Origin: Polytrichum commune
Taxonomy: Eukaryota > Streptophyta > Polytrichopsida > Polytrichales > Polytrichaceae
Assembly: GCA_950295325.1 (NCBI GenBank)
Contig: OX485807.1
Span: forward strand, 13,171,001-13,235,000
DNA: 64,000 nucleotides
Reading direction: 5' to 3'
Shown here one piece after another: positions 53,871 to 63,300 of this stretch; within the stretch, counting starts at the first letter, position 1, and the number at the start of each line of letters is the position of its first letter. Under the pieces are notes generated by a model. It had not been told where the DNA came from. It did not search any database and was given only the letters and a program-made list of their open reading frames with translations. The translations under genes and the position numbers were made by a program.

Positions 53871-56800
53871 TTCGAATGGTTGCACGTGAACCATGAATAA
53901 ACTTGCGTCCGGAAACTGGTCTTGTACCCCTGAGGGGTCTTCTCCGCTTTCTATCCTTGATAGGTGGTCAGCCATTACATGGCTCCTACCAGGCTTATAA
54001 ACTACTTCAAAATCGTACTCTTGAAGTAACAACATCCATCTCGCGATTCGCCCGGACACCACTGGTCGATTGACCAAGTATAGCAGGGCTTGATGGTCCA
54101 CGTAGAATACGAAATGGTTTGCTAGCAAATAGTGTCTGAATTTGCCCACTGAGTAGATCATTGCTAGGGCTTCACGCTCCGTCGTACTATAGTTCTTCTC
54201 CGCACTGTTTAAGAGTCGACTAGCGTAATGAATTGGGGAATCTCTATCCCTGTGTATGTTCTGAGCCAAAACGGCTCCAATTGCGATGTTCGAGGCATCG
54301 CAGTGTACGTGGAATTCCATGGTCCAATTGGGAGTTACCAAAATGGGTGTAGTTGTTAACATTTTCTTCACTTCTTCGAAGGCCTCTTGACAAGATTTTG
54401 TCCAAATGTACTTCTCTCCTTTCTTGAGTAGTAAGTACAAAGGCCGAGTGATCTCAGCATACATCCATATGAATTTCCGATGGTATGTAGCTTGGCCTAG
54501 AAAACTCCGAATTCCTCGTACGGTGGTTGGTGGAGGTAATCCTTTGATAACTTCCACCTTCTTCGGATCCACCAACAATCCTTCTTTGCATACCACGTGC
54601 CCTAAGAGTCTCCCTGAATTAACGCAGAAAAAACACTTCTCTAGATTTAGGCTTACTCCATTTTCGCGGCACTTAATGAGACATTTTTCCAAATGCTCAA
54701 TGTGGTCTTCTTTGGTTCCGTAAACTGTAAAGTCATCCAAAAACACCTTCATGAATTTGTCGAGGTAGTCGGCAAATATCTTCATCATGCCCCTTTGGAA
54801 GGTGGCTGGTGCACACATTAATCCAAAGGGCATCACCCTGTACGCAAACGCTCCGTATTCGGTGATGAAAGACGTCTTCAGCTGATCTTCTAAGGCGATC
54901 ATGATTTGGTTGTAGCCACTGTACCCGTCCATTAGCGTGTACATTTCGTGTCCTGCAACCGCTTCCAAGATGGATTCTGTAAATGGTAATGGAAAAGGGT
55001 CCACCTTCGTGACTGCATTCAGTTTTCGATAGTCGACACACACTCGCAGTTTCCCATTCTTTTTGGGTACAATCACGATTGGTGACAGCCATTCGGTTTT
55101 ATCCACGGGATATATGAATCCTGCCTCCAAGTACTTGTCTATCTCTTCTTTCACCTTGGCTGCGTAATTGGGGTTCATCCTATAACGCATTTGTCGTATC
55201 GGCTTGGCTTCCGGCTGTAGCTCAATCTTATGCTCGCACACATGAGGGGGTATTCCCTTCATGTCCTTGTAGGTGAAAGCAAACACATCCTTGAAATTTA
55301 GAAGTAGCTCTTTCACTTTTGCTTCGTATTCTCCCAAGTCTTTCGCTATCTTGACTAACTTAGGCTCTTCCGGAGTTCCTAAGTTTAAAGTCTTTACTAA
55401 GTCTTCATCTTCAACTGTCCACCCCGCTATCTTCTTCCCTTTGACGGCTTCTGAGGCAGGGGTGCGATCAATCTCCATCTCTCCTTCTCTTGCTTTGTAA
55501 AACTGGGAGGGATATACCGGTTTCTCTTCCATAGCTTCTTGTTCTTTCTTCGTTGCTTTTCTTGACCGAGGTTTCTCGGTTTCACCTTTTCGTGATCCAG
55601 GTTTTCCTGGCTCGTGGTGAGTATCAATCTTCACTGTGTTGCAGCTTGGTTCTCTTAGCTTCTTCAAGCTTTTCAAATCAAAGTTCCCCATGGGTAGCAG
55701 TTCTGGGAAAGCTTCATAGACTATCGCTTCTTCTTCATCGGACAATCCCATTTCCCAGTCATAGTCTTCCCAATTTAAGGGTCTCTTGGCCGGTGGTAGT
55801 GCCGGTGTTCGTTGGGTGCTTATCTCCACCTTGTTTCCACCCTGCGTTAAGGTCAATTTGTTGAGGGGCCAATCATGTTGTGCTTGGGCCGCTTTTAACC
55901 ATGGCCTCCCTAACAAAAGGGAGTAACTGTCTTCGGTACTCACCATGTCTATGACGGTGAGTGTCGTTCCAATCACGATGCCGCCGACATCCAGTCGTAC
56001 GTCTCGGATGATTCCCTTGGGCATGACCTTTCTTTGGTCAACCATTTTTATAGTGAATGGTGCAGGCTCTATCTTCTTGAGCCCCAATTTCCTTCTCAAT
56101 GTATCAGTGATGATGTTCACTCCTGATCCACCATCAATCAAAGCATCCGGAATCCTCTTGTTCTTCACAATCACTGATATCATGGGCATTTCTTCGTCGA
56201 ATGCCTTTGCTGTCACTTGGTATGTAGGTGTCGGTTTCTCAGACGTTCCTTCTTGGCTGGTAAGGGCAGCCATTACCCGTTTCCTACAATAGGGGGCTAT
56301 ATCTAGTAGTTGCCCTATTGAAATGTTGGCTCTTGTGTGCTTCATTACATTCTCTAAGATCTCATCTACCCTTGCCTGGGTAGTCTTTGGGACGCCTCCT
56401 TTCTCGGGGCTCCGTTCTTTAGGCTTCCCTGCCTCTCCTTCTTCTGGGTACCAATGTGCGAACTCTTCTGGCGTGGGTAGAGCTTCGCCCTCTTCCTCCT
56501 GTATTTCCGTGATAGTTTTACTCACCTCCCGGTGGACTCTCCTATCAGCTTCCCATTCATCGCTGTTGGCTCCTATCGGCCTTTCTTTTTCCTTATCATC
56601 AACGTGTTCATCTTGCTTGAACACCTCTTTGTCTTCATCGGGGTGTGCGTCCGGCTCACGCACAACATCTCTCTCTTCATCAGAGTTCTCATCTCTTTGT
56701 TGGTGGTCTTCCTGCTCCTCAGAGCTGCCACTGCTCGAATCGTCGTCATCATCACTATCGTCACTTTCGCTATCTTCCTTGCCTCCCTCGGCCGCAGCCC

Positions 56801-58970
56801 GTTGGGCTCTTGTCATCACACACACAGCAGGGGACACCACGTTGGCTCCCACGGCTAGCTTAGCATTCCTGAATCCACTCAACTCCTGTTGGTGTTTGAT
56901 AAAGTGCGGACAGTCCGTCTTCCGGTGTCCCTTTTGATGACAGTAAAAACACTCGTCGGGGTTGCCATCTCGCTGAGGTACGCCAGTGTACCCAGTTCTC
57001 GGCGCTGCCTTGGTGTTGGTACTGTCCATCAAGCTTCGGTTGTATTCATGATTGATAGGTCCTCTGGGACCTCCTCGGTAGGGGTATCCATCTTCCCTCC
57101 GGTAATCTTGGCTCTTGTAGGGGTAGTAGCCTTCCCTCCTGAAGTCATCTCTGTAGTTGTCGTTGGGCCTAAAATAGGGCCGTTCATCTCTGCGATATTC
57201 ATTTCCCCGGTAGGGGCCTCCCGCCTCCCGCCGGTAATCGCCTTCCCTGAATGGGGACCTTTCATCTCTTATGAATTCTATCCTTGGTTCAAACCGAACC
57301 CTTCTGTCATTCGTTTCTCGCCTAGGAGTGATCGCTCCTGGCCTTCGATTGGATTGGGGTTGTATTTGATTTACCCCATATCTTCTATCCCGGGGTCTCC
57401 GAGATTCATGCCGTTCGTAAACACACTCGCTAGTGTTGTGGGTTAAGCTGTTACAATTCGTACATTGTTTCATTTGACACTCTTGCACGTAGTGCCCTTC
57501 ATTTCGGCATCGCCGACAAATTATGCCTGTTCTGAATTTCCGGCTTCCCAAAGCCAGTCCTTCTATCTCTTCTCTGAGAGTCTTGATGTCATCTTTGGTT
57601 GAGTTATTTCTTCTACTCTTTGTCTTCTTTTTCTTCTTTCGCCGTTCTTCCTCTGAGTCATCACTTGACTCCTCACTGTCACTCTCATCGAGGAACCTCC
57701 CTTTCCTCATCTGTCCTAATTCCAACTTCCGTGCCGATGCTTTTGCTTCATCCAAGTCATCGGTCGGCATTAAATCAATGTGCTTAGCGTATTCCTTTTT
57801 CAACCCATTAAGGAACCATGCTTTCTTGAATTGATTACTAGGTTGAGGGTGAATCTTTGATGATTCCACCATAACCCTTTCATAAAACTCTTCGACGGTC
57901 TCGTCTTTCTTCTGTTTGAGGGAGCCTAGGCTTTCAATGACTTCTCCCTCTGATTTCTTTGATCTGAATCTCATAAGGAAGGCAGTTCCTAAACTTGGCC
58001 AGTCCGGAAAATGGTTTGGGCCAAATTGGGAGTACCATTCCAAGGCTCGTTTCTTTAAGGTAACAGGGAATAGTTGTAATTTGATCGCGTCTGTGTCTTC
58101 TTGATTTGCGAGACACACGTTGTTGAACTCTTGCATATACGTATCGGGATCCGTCTTACCCTTGTAGGTTGGTAAGGGAACCTTCGTTCTTCGGGGTTGT
58201 GCGGCCATGTTGACTGGGTTGGGTAAGTTGCTTCCAACCCCAGGTGGGTTGTTGCTCTTGGCTGGTGGTGGGCTGACTCCGGTGTTAATTCCAAGGTTTT
58301 GGAATTGCTTAAGTTTCTCTTCAAACTTCCTCCGTAGGTCGTCAAACTCTTCTTGACTGATGGGTCTTTTTACTCCTTGGTCCGTGTTATCTTGTGTGCT
58401 CTCTCCGGAGAAGCCGGAGTCTTCAAAGCTGAATTGTTCTTCAAAATTTCTTTTCAGTTTCTCCCAACTTCTTGGGTTGAAAAGATTTTCCTCGGCCGTG
58501 TTTCCTTGATGGGTGTTGTCCTGCGCTTTATCTACTGGGGTATGTGTACCCGTGTTTCTACCTGTACCTTTCGTTCTCAACACATAGGTTCCAAGAGGGG
58601 TGCCTATTATCAGATCATCCTCATCTTCCTCATTTTCTCCCTGATTCAAGTTCTCTTCATCCAAGTCTTCATGTCCTTTGCTTGTCTCACCATTACCTCC
58701 TCCTTCACTTTGACTTCTATGGTGGCTGGGCTTAGGGGTGTGGGAACCTACTGCCGGTGGTTCAGAAGCGTATCGGCTCTCTTCACTTCCTATAGTTCGT
58801 TGTCTTGTACGCCTAGCGTACCTCTCTTCTCTTTCTCTCTTGAGTTGTTCAGTCCGCCTTATGCGGTCCTCTCTGGAATGCATGCGCTCCACATGCTTCT
58901 TCTCTGCCTCCTGTTCTCTAGGAGTTGGTGATGTACTTCTCGTACTAGATGTATCCTCATGATCAACCAT
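52359..58970 (-). CDS. Retrotransposon gag-protease-RT-RNase H-zinc modules 1-4 (2,203 aa)
   Basis: Starts at ATG 58,970, just downstream of an in-frame TGA. Charged N-terminus (1-230); gag domain about 260-420 (ALEWYSQFGP, PDWPSLGTAFLMRF); Lys/Ser-rich linker; three CCHC knuckles near 484, 502 and 674 with a YRRD/YRGG low-complexity stretch between the second and third; very acidic region 715-800; aspartic protease with D946 in IDGGSGVNII; RT with YRKLN, MPFGLMCAPATFQ and FLDD (D1412, D1413); RNase H with D1558, TEREAL and D1625. Zinc modules 1-3 and the start of 4 follow. The frame ends at 52,359 inside module 4; the rest of pol is in the -1 frame. All RT and RNase H key residues are present, and gag and pol share one frame up to that point. 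Confidence 0.95.
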   Translation of the reverse strand: MVDHEDTSSTRSTSPTPREQEAEKKHVERMHSREDRIRRTEQLKREREERYARRTRQRTIGSEESRYASEPPAVGSHTPKPSHHRSQSEGGGNGETSKGHEDLDEENLNQGENEEDEDDLIIGTPLGTYVLRTKGTGRNTGTHTPVDKAQDNTHQGNTAEENLFNPRSWEKLKRNFEEQFSFEDSGFSGESTQDNTDQGVKRPISQEEFDDLRRKFEEKLKQFQNLGINTGVSPPPAKSNNPPGVGSNLPNPVNMAAQPRRTKVPLPTYKGKTDPDTYMQEFNNVCLANQEDTDAIKLQLFPVTLKKRALEWYSQFGPNHFPDWPSLGTAFLMRFRSKKSEGEVIESLGSLKQKKDETVEEFYERVMVESSKIHPQPSNQFKKAWFLNGLKKEYAKHIDLMPTDDLDEAKASARKLELGQMRKGRFLDESDSEESSDDSEEERRKKKKKTKSRRNNSTKDDIKTLREEIEGLALGSRKFRTGIICRRCRNEGHYVQECQMKQCTNCNSLTHNTSECVYERHESRRPRDRRYGVNQIQPQSNRRPGAITPRRETNDRRVRFEPRIEFIRDERSPFREGDYRREAGGPYRGNEYRRDERPYFRPNDNYRDDFRREGYYPYKSQDYRREDGYPYRGGPRGPINHEYNRSLMDSTNTKAAPRTGYTGVPQRDGNPDECFYCHQKGHRKTDCPHFIKHQQELSGFRNAKLAVGANVVSPAVCVMTRAQRAAAEGGKEDSESDDSDDDDDSSSGSSEEQEDHQQRDENSDEERDVVREPDAHPDEDKEVFKQDEHVDDKEKERPIGANSDEWEADRRVHREVSKTITEIQEEEGEALPTPEEFAHWYPEEGEAGKPKERSPEKGGVPKTTQARVDEILENVMKHTRANISIGQLLDIAPYCRKRVMAALTSQEGTSEKPTPTYQVTAKAFDEEMPMISVIVKNKRIPDALIDGGSGVNIITDTLRRKLGLKKIEPAPFTIKMVDQRKVMPKGIIRDVRLDVGGIVIGTTLTVIDMVSTEDSYSLLLGRPWLKAAQAQHDWPLNKLTLTQGGNKVEISTQRTPALPPAKRPLNWEDYDWEMGLSDEEEAIVYEAFPELLPMGNFDLKSLKKLREPSCNTVKIDTHHEPGKPGSRKGETEKPRSRKATKKEQEAMEEKPVYPSQFYKAREGEMEIDRTPASEAVKGKKIAGWTVEDEDLVKTLNLGTPEEPKLVKIAKDLGEYEAKVKELLLNFKDVFAFTYKDMKGIPPHVCEHKIELQPEAKPIRQMRYRMNPNYAAKVKEEIDKYLEAGFIYPVDKTEWLSPIVIVPKKNGKLRVCVDYRKLNAVTKVDPFPLPFTESILEAVAGHEMYTLMDGYSGYNQIMIALEDQLKTSFITEYGAFAYRVMPFGLMCAPATFQRGMMKIFADYLDKFMKVFLDDFTVYGTKEDHIEHLEKCLIKCRENGVSLNLEKCFFCVNSGRLLGHVVCKEGLLVDPKKVEVIKGLPPPTTVRGIRSFLGQATYHRKFIWMYAEITRPLYLLLKKGEKYIWTKSCQEAFEEVKKMLTTTPILVTPNWTMEFHVHCDASNIAIGAVLAQNIHRDRDSPIHYASRLLNSAEKNYSTTEREALAMIYSVGKFRHYLLANHFVFYVDHQALLYLVNRPVVSGRIARWMLLLQEYDFEVVYKPGRSHVMADHLSRIESGEDPSGVQDQFPDASLFMVHVQPFEDWRAPFIEYLTHGRLLSALATPREQNKIRQLSEPFVLDDAKLKRVSISGKIHECIAGDIIEEVISEAHEQDGIHYNLTSTWHYILRTPYWWPTRRRDVLEYCQECPVCKVVDQGNETGNITPQDSEDDDDPLPVQPLEAQEDMTGKAESDWTTPYVQYLTCLTHGTPWVSSLPKEERRLVVYRSKFFILIEGELHRMFHNGITKKCMPGRYVRSYIKTLHIRENQHLSVNATRKLVLQGPYWWPTITEDVSLLITLCIECEEHGEELHTEASSSEPGNGADIIPYKETFNDWRTPLVEYLAHGRLKMDMETQRGQRETIRESEIFTLEKGKLRKLEKNGMAEICIAGYQIKHWIGKMHVHQQRHLDDQQTWLRCLQGNRWWPTMGLCDIQIYIMYDCPSCRRRFRGPLHNIICGSVIVQTPDNKDWRRLLIEYLTYGYLKGPHISKNQYKRITRQSQKYFIEEGKLKRIFSDGDVKICIAGREINKSCKNYMLRNPGNILAKR
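52680..56346 (-). repeat. Left arm of a 3.67-kb inverted duplication
   Basis: Every position p here pairs with 116,680 minus p in 60,334-64,000, with no indel over the whole length. The only mismatch noticed is 56,301/60,379 (Asp to Glu in the zinc-module-upstream region). The arm covers the protease to zinc module 3 part of the gag-pol ORF. Confidence 0.95.
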
Positions 58971-59085
58971 GTACGCTACTGAGAGTGTTTCGGGGTCATG
59001 GTCTTGGCCGGCTCTCTCAGCTCTGACGCCTCAATGCACCCGTACTTCACCTGTTTGCCTATGGATGATTACTTGGACACTTGGT

Positions 59086-59724
59086 TTAAGTTCTTGTTTC
59101 TTGCTCCTGCTCCTGCCCCAAATTCAAATTCCCCACACTACCATGCAAACCACCATACAGAGGTAAGAATATCTTTCTAACATACAAATCGTACAACAAA
59201 CCTTCTTGTTTGTAATGGTAACCTCGATGTCGCGTTGCTCCTAACACATAGGCGCTAATTCCTTCTCTTCCGTCATTCCATATCTTAGAGAAAATTACTG
59301 CCTGCAGCTCCTCTGGTAACTCAGCAATGTTTCTCTCAAATTGTGACCGGTACGTGAATCCTATTTCTCTTTCTTGATGTAATTGCCAGACCTTGTCTTC
59401 ATACATCTTCTGCATATCCCACATGAGATCGTGGAATCTCCTGGTTCCTTCACATTTCTTCAAGGTTGTTCGACTGGTATCATACTTTGGATAATCCCAT
59501 GGCCACTTACCCAAAGCCACGACTTCTTGTTGCTTTGAGTCCTCTTCTTCTCCTCCTTCGCTTCCCTGCACGTAGAATCCTCGGAGATTAAACTGTTCGA
59601 GTCTCCGTTGCACTGCTCTCTCTATACGATCTTGCTTCCGCGGTCCAAATGTTTCCTCCCATTTGCGTCTCTCATTCATCTCCTGTTGGAGTCTCCCACA
59701 ATATAGGTAGTACATGTTCTCCAT
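59086..59724 (-). CDS. ORF0, unknown protein upstream of gag (212 aa)
   Basis: Lies between the primer binding site and gag, in sense, 115 bases before the gag ATG and in a different frame. Start ATG at 59,724 is about 90 bases after the primer site. The protein is charged and helical (QEMNERRKWEETFGPRKQD), has an acidic EGGEEEDSKQQE patch near 60, a Trp/Tyr-rich middle, and ends with a Gln/Glu tail. No known domain was recognised. Ogre-type plant elements also carry an ORF of unknown function before gag, so the position has precedent. Being first on the genomic RNA, it implies reinitiation, leaky scanning or splicing for gag. Confidence 0.65.
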   Translation of the reverse strand: MENMYYLYCGRLQQEMNERRKWEETFGPRKQDRIERAVQRRLEQFNLRGFYVQGSEGGEEEDSKQQEVVALGKWPWDYPKYDTSRTTLKKCEGTRRFHDLMWDMQKMYEDKVWQLHQEREIGFTYRSQFERNIAELPEELQAVIFSKIWNDGREGISAYVLGATRHRGYHYKQEGLLYDLYVRKIFLPLYGGLHGSVGNLNLGQEQEQETRT

Positions 59725-59812
59725 TGACGCCTGCCATCCAACTTACTCCCAAATATTGTATGTTGTAAATTTTATCTTCTAATCTAGGTAAGTGTAACGT
59801 CCATGTGGCGAA

Positions 59813-59830
59813 TCCCCAACATGGTCGCCA
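59813..59830 (-). other. Primer binding site
   Basis: The sense strand reads TGGCGACCATGTTGGGGA three bases after the LTR end. Its complement ends in CGCCA like a tRNA 3' end. Arginine or aspartate tRNA primers are typical for related plant elements; which tRNA fits best cannot be settled by eye. Confidence 0.75.
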
Positions 59831-59833
59831 AAA

Positions 59834-60276
59834 TGTCGAGGTCACCTTCAAACCCTCAGCAAACTTAGACGGTGTAACCCGCTGCTGACCGGTTTACATG
59901 GAAGTTACTCCCACCAAAATTAGATTCTCTTAGTTTCCAAAACTTGTGAAGGTGTCCGTTAACTCTTTGTTGACTAATTCTTGTGATCTTTAATTTATTG
60001 CTTTTGAAATCCTCTTGGAATCGTTGACCTGAGGTTACAAGTTTATGTTCCCCGAAATCTAATATTAAAGTGCTCTCTAAGAAACTACTTTCCTTAGTTC
60101 TTAATCATCTATTCGCTCTTGCATCTTTCATGGTTTGAAAGATCTCGCAAGATAATCTTATTTCTTCAATTCCGGAATGTTGTATTTGAAGATCCCTTTT
60201 TATAAATCTCCAAGGAGAAAGTGCCTTAGGTTTTCGAGATTATGTTCCCCGAAATCCTAATGTCGAGGTTAAGTGT
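59834..60276 (-). repeat. 5' LTR remnant (U5 side only)
   Basis: The low end (59,834-59,901) is identical to the low end of the 3' LTR over 68 bases. After that only patches match, notably TTATGTTCCCCGAAATC, which occurs twice here (60,042 and 60,241) and once in the 3' LTR (42,430), and a shared TAATGTCGAGGTTAAGTGT (60,258-60,276). The TATA box and U3 repeats of the 3' LTR have no counterpart; the remnant ends where the inverted copy begins. Confidence 0.75.
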
Positions 60277-60333
60277 TTCATCCTGCTCCTTGATCTGCTT
60301 CCTTCTGGCACTCTGATTCCCTTGTGGCTACAC
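60277..60333. other. 57-bp filler between LTR remnant and inverted copy
   Basis: Matches neither the 3' LTR after the shared block nor the sequence preceding the mirrored position in the other arm. It may be LTR sequence absent from the 3' copy or filler DNA from a repair event. Confidence 0.5.
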
Positions 60334-63300
60334 AATGAAGCACACAAGAGCCAACATTTCAATAGGGCAACTACTAGAGATAGCCCCCTATTGTAGGAAA
60401 CGGGTAATGGCTGCCCTTACCAGCCAAGAAGGAACGTCTGAGAAACCGACACCTACATACCAAGTGACAGCAAAGGCATTCGACGAAGAAATGCCCATGA
60501 TATCAGTGATTGTGAAGAACAAGAGGATTCCGGATGCTTTGATTGATGGTGGATCAGGAGTGAACATCATCACTGATACATTGAGAAGGAAATTGGGGCT
60601 CAAGAAGATAGAGCCTGCACCATTCACTATAAAAATGGTTGACCAAAGAAAGGTCATGCCCAAGGGAATCATCCGAGACGTACGACTGGATGTCGGCGGC
60701 ATCGTGATTGGAACGACACTCACCGTCATAGACATGGTGAGTACCGAAGACAGTTACTCCCTTTTGTTAGGGAGGCCATGGTTAAAAGCGGCCCAAGCAC
60801 AACATGATTGGCCCCTCAACAAATTGACCTTAACGCAGGGTGGAAACAAGGTGGAGATAAGCACCCAACGAACACCGGCACTACCACCGGCCAAGAGACC
60901 CTTAAATTGGGAAGACTATGACTGGGAAATGGGATTGTCCGATGAAGAAGAAGCGATAGTCTATGAAGCTTTCCCAGAACTGCTACCCATGGGGAACTTT
61001 GATTTGAAAAGCTTGAAGAAGCTAAGAGAACCAAGCTGCAACACAGTGAAGATTGATACTCACCACGAGCCAGGAAAACCTGGATCACGAAAAGGTGAAA
61101 CCGAGAAACCTCGGTCAAGAAAAGCAACGAAGAAAGAACAAGAAGCTATGGAAGAGAAACCGGTATATCCCTCCCAGTTTTACAAAGCAAGAGAAGGAGA
61201 GATGGAGATTGATCGCACCCCTGCCTCAGAAGCCGTCAAAGGGAAGAAGATAGCGGGGTGGACAGTTGAAGATGAAGACTTAGTAAAGACTTTAAACTTA
61301 GGAACTCCGGAAGAGCCTAAGTTAGTCAAGATAGCGAAAGACTTGGGAGAATACGAAGCAAAAGTGAAAGAGCTACTTCTAAATTTCAAGGATGTGTTTG
61401 CTTTCACCTACAAGGACATGAAGGGAATACCCCCTCATGTGTGCGAGCATAAGATTGAGCTACAGCCGGAAGCCAAGCCGATACGACAAATGCGTTATAG
61501 GATGAACCCCAATTACGCAGCCAAGGTGAAAGAAGAGATAGACAAGTACTTGGAGGCAGGATTCATATATCCCGTGGATAAAACCGAATGGCTGTCACCA
61601 ATCGTGATTGTACCCAAAAAGAATGGGAAACTGCGAGTGTGTGTCGACTATCGAAAACTGAATGCAGTCACGAAGGTGGACCCTTTTCCATTACCATTTA
61701 CAGAATCCATCTTGGAAGCGGTTGCAGGACACGAAATGTACACGCTAATGGACGGGTACAGTGGCTACAACCAAATCATGATCGCCTTAGAAGATCAGCT
61801 GAAGACGTCTTTCATCACCGAATACGGAGCGTTTGCGTACAGGGTGATGCCCTTTGGATTAATGTGTGCACCAGCCACCTTCCAAAGGGGCATGATGAAG
61901 ATATTTGCCGACTACCTCGACAAATTCATGAAGGTGTTTTTGGATGACTTTACAGTTTACGGAACCAAAGAAGACCACATTGAGCATTTGGAAAAATGTC
62001 TCATTAAGTGCCGCGAAAATGGAGTAAGCCTAAATCTAGAGAAGTGTTTTTTCTGCGTTAATTCAGGGAGACTCTTAGGGCACGTGGTATGCAAAGAAGG
62101 ATTGTTGGTGGATCCGAAGAAGGTGGAAGTTATCAAAGGATTACCTCCACCAACCACCGTACGAGGAATTCGGAGTTTTCTAGGCCAAGCTACATACCAT
62201 CGGAAATTCATATGGATGTATGCTGAGATCACTCGGCCTTTGTACTTACTACTCAAGAAAGGAGAGAAGTACATTTGGACAAAATCTTGTCAAGAGGCCT
62301 TCGAAGAAGTGAAGAAAATGTTAACAACTACACCCATTTTGGTAACTCCCAATTGGACCATGGAATTCCACGTACACTGCGATGCCTCGAACATCGCAAT
62401 TGGAGCCGTTTTGGCTCAGAACATACACAGGGATAGAGATTCCCCAATTCATTACGCTAGTCGACTCTTAAACAGTGCGGAGAAGAACTATAGTACGACG
62501 GAGCGTGAAGCCCTAGCAATGATCTACTCAGTGGGCAAATTCAGACACTATTTGCTAGCAAACCATTTCGTATTCTACGTGGACCATCAAGCCCTGCTAT
62601 ACTTGGTCAATCGACCAGTGGTGTCCGGGCGAATCGCGAGATGGATGTTGTTACTTCAAGAGTACGATTTTGAAGTAGTTTATAAGCCTGGTAGGAGCCA
62701 TGTAATGGCTGACCACCTATCAAGGATAGAAAGCGGAGAAGACCCCTCAGGGGTACAAGACCAGTTTCCGGACGCAAGTTTATTCATGGTTCACGTGCAA
62801 CCATTCGAAGACTGGCGAGCACCTTTCATTGAGTACCTTACCCACGGAAGATTGTTGTCAGCTCTAGCTACCCCACGAGAACAAAACAAGATCAGGCAAC
62901 TGAGTGAGCCCTTCGTCCTAGACGACGCAAAGCTCAAGCGAGTCAGTATCTCCGGCAAGATACATGAGTGTATAGCCGGGGACATCATTGAAGAAGTCAT
63001 AAGCGAAGCCCATGAGCAAGATGGGATACATTACAATCTAACTTCAACATGGCATTACATACTACGCACCCCATATTGGTGGCCTACTCGACGAAGAGAC
63101 GTACTGGAATACTGTCAAGAATGTCCGGTATGTAAGGTTGTTGACCAAGGAAACGAAACCGGGAATATTACCCCACAAGATTCAGAGGACGACGACGATC
63201 CACTCCCTGTACAACCTTTGGAAGCGCAAGAAGACATGACAGGAAAAGCAGAATCGGATTGGACAACACCATATGTCCAATACCTAACTTGTCTAACACA

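Larger units (their letters stand above)
42278..60276 (-). mobile_element. Giant Ty3/Gypsy-type LTR retrotransposon (about 18 kb)
   Basis: Sense is the minus strand. Order: 5' LTR remnant (59,834-60,276), primer binding site (about 59,813-59,830), ORF0, gag-pro-RT-RNase H, zinc-module array, integrase, spacer, ORF3, polypurine tract (44,574-44,588), 3' LTR (42,278-44,573). RT precedes integrase, as in Ty3/Gypsy. The GPY module is present but no chromodomain was seen. Size, the ORF before gag and the CCA-type primer site recall plant Ogre/Tat elements (inference). The copy is damaged: the 5' LTR promoter part is missing, pol has one frame shift and ORF3 one stop. A candidate 5-base target duplication GTTGT lies at 42,273-42,277, but the other end is lost. 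Confidence 0.92.

Noticed and set aside
58353-58931. 192-codon + strand ORF opposite gag
   Set aside because: Shadow of the gag-pol frame; Ser/Leu-rich because it is antisense to acidic and charged codons. The same holds for the other + ORFs at 55.5-57.8 kb and the minus ORFs at 60.4-63.9 kb.
59805-59830. Possible tRNA gene fragment ending in CGCCA
   Set aside because: Only the T-arm and acceptor-like part is present and it sits at the LTR edge, so it is the primer binding site.
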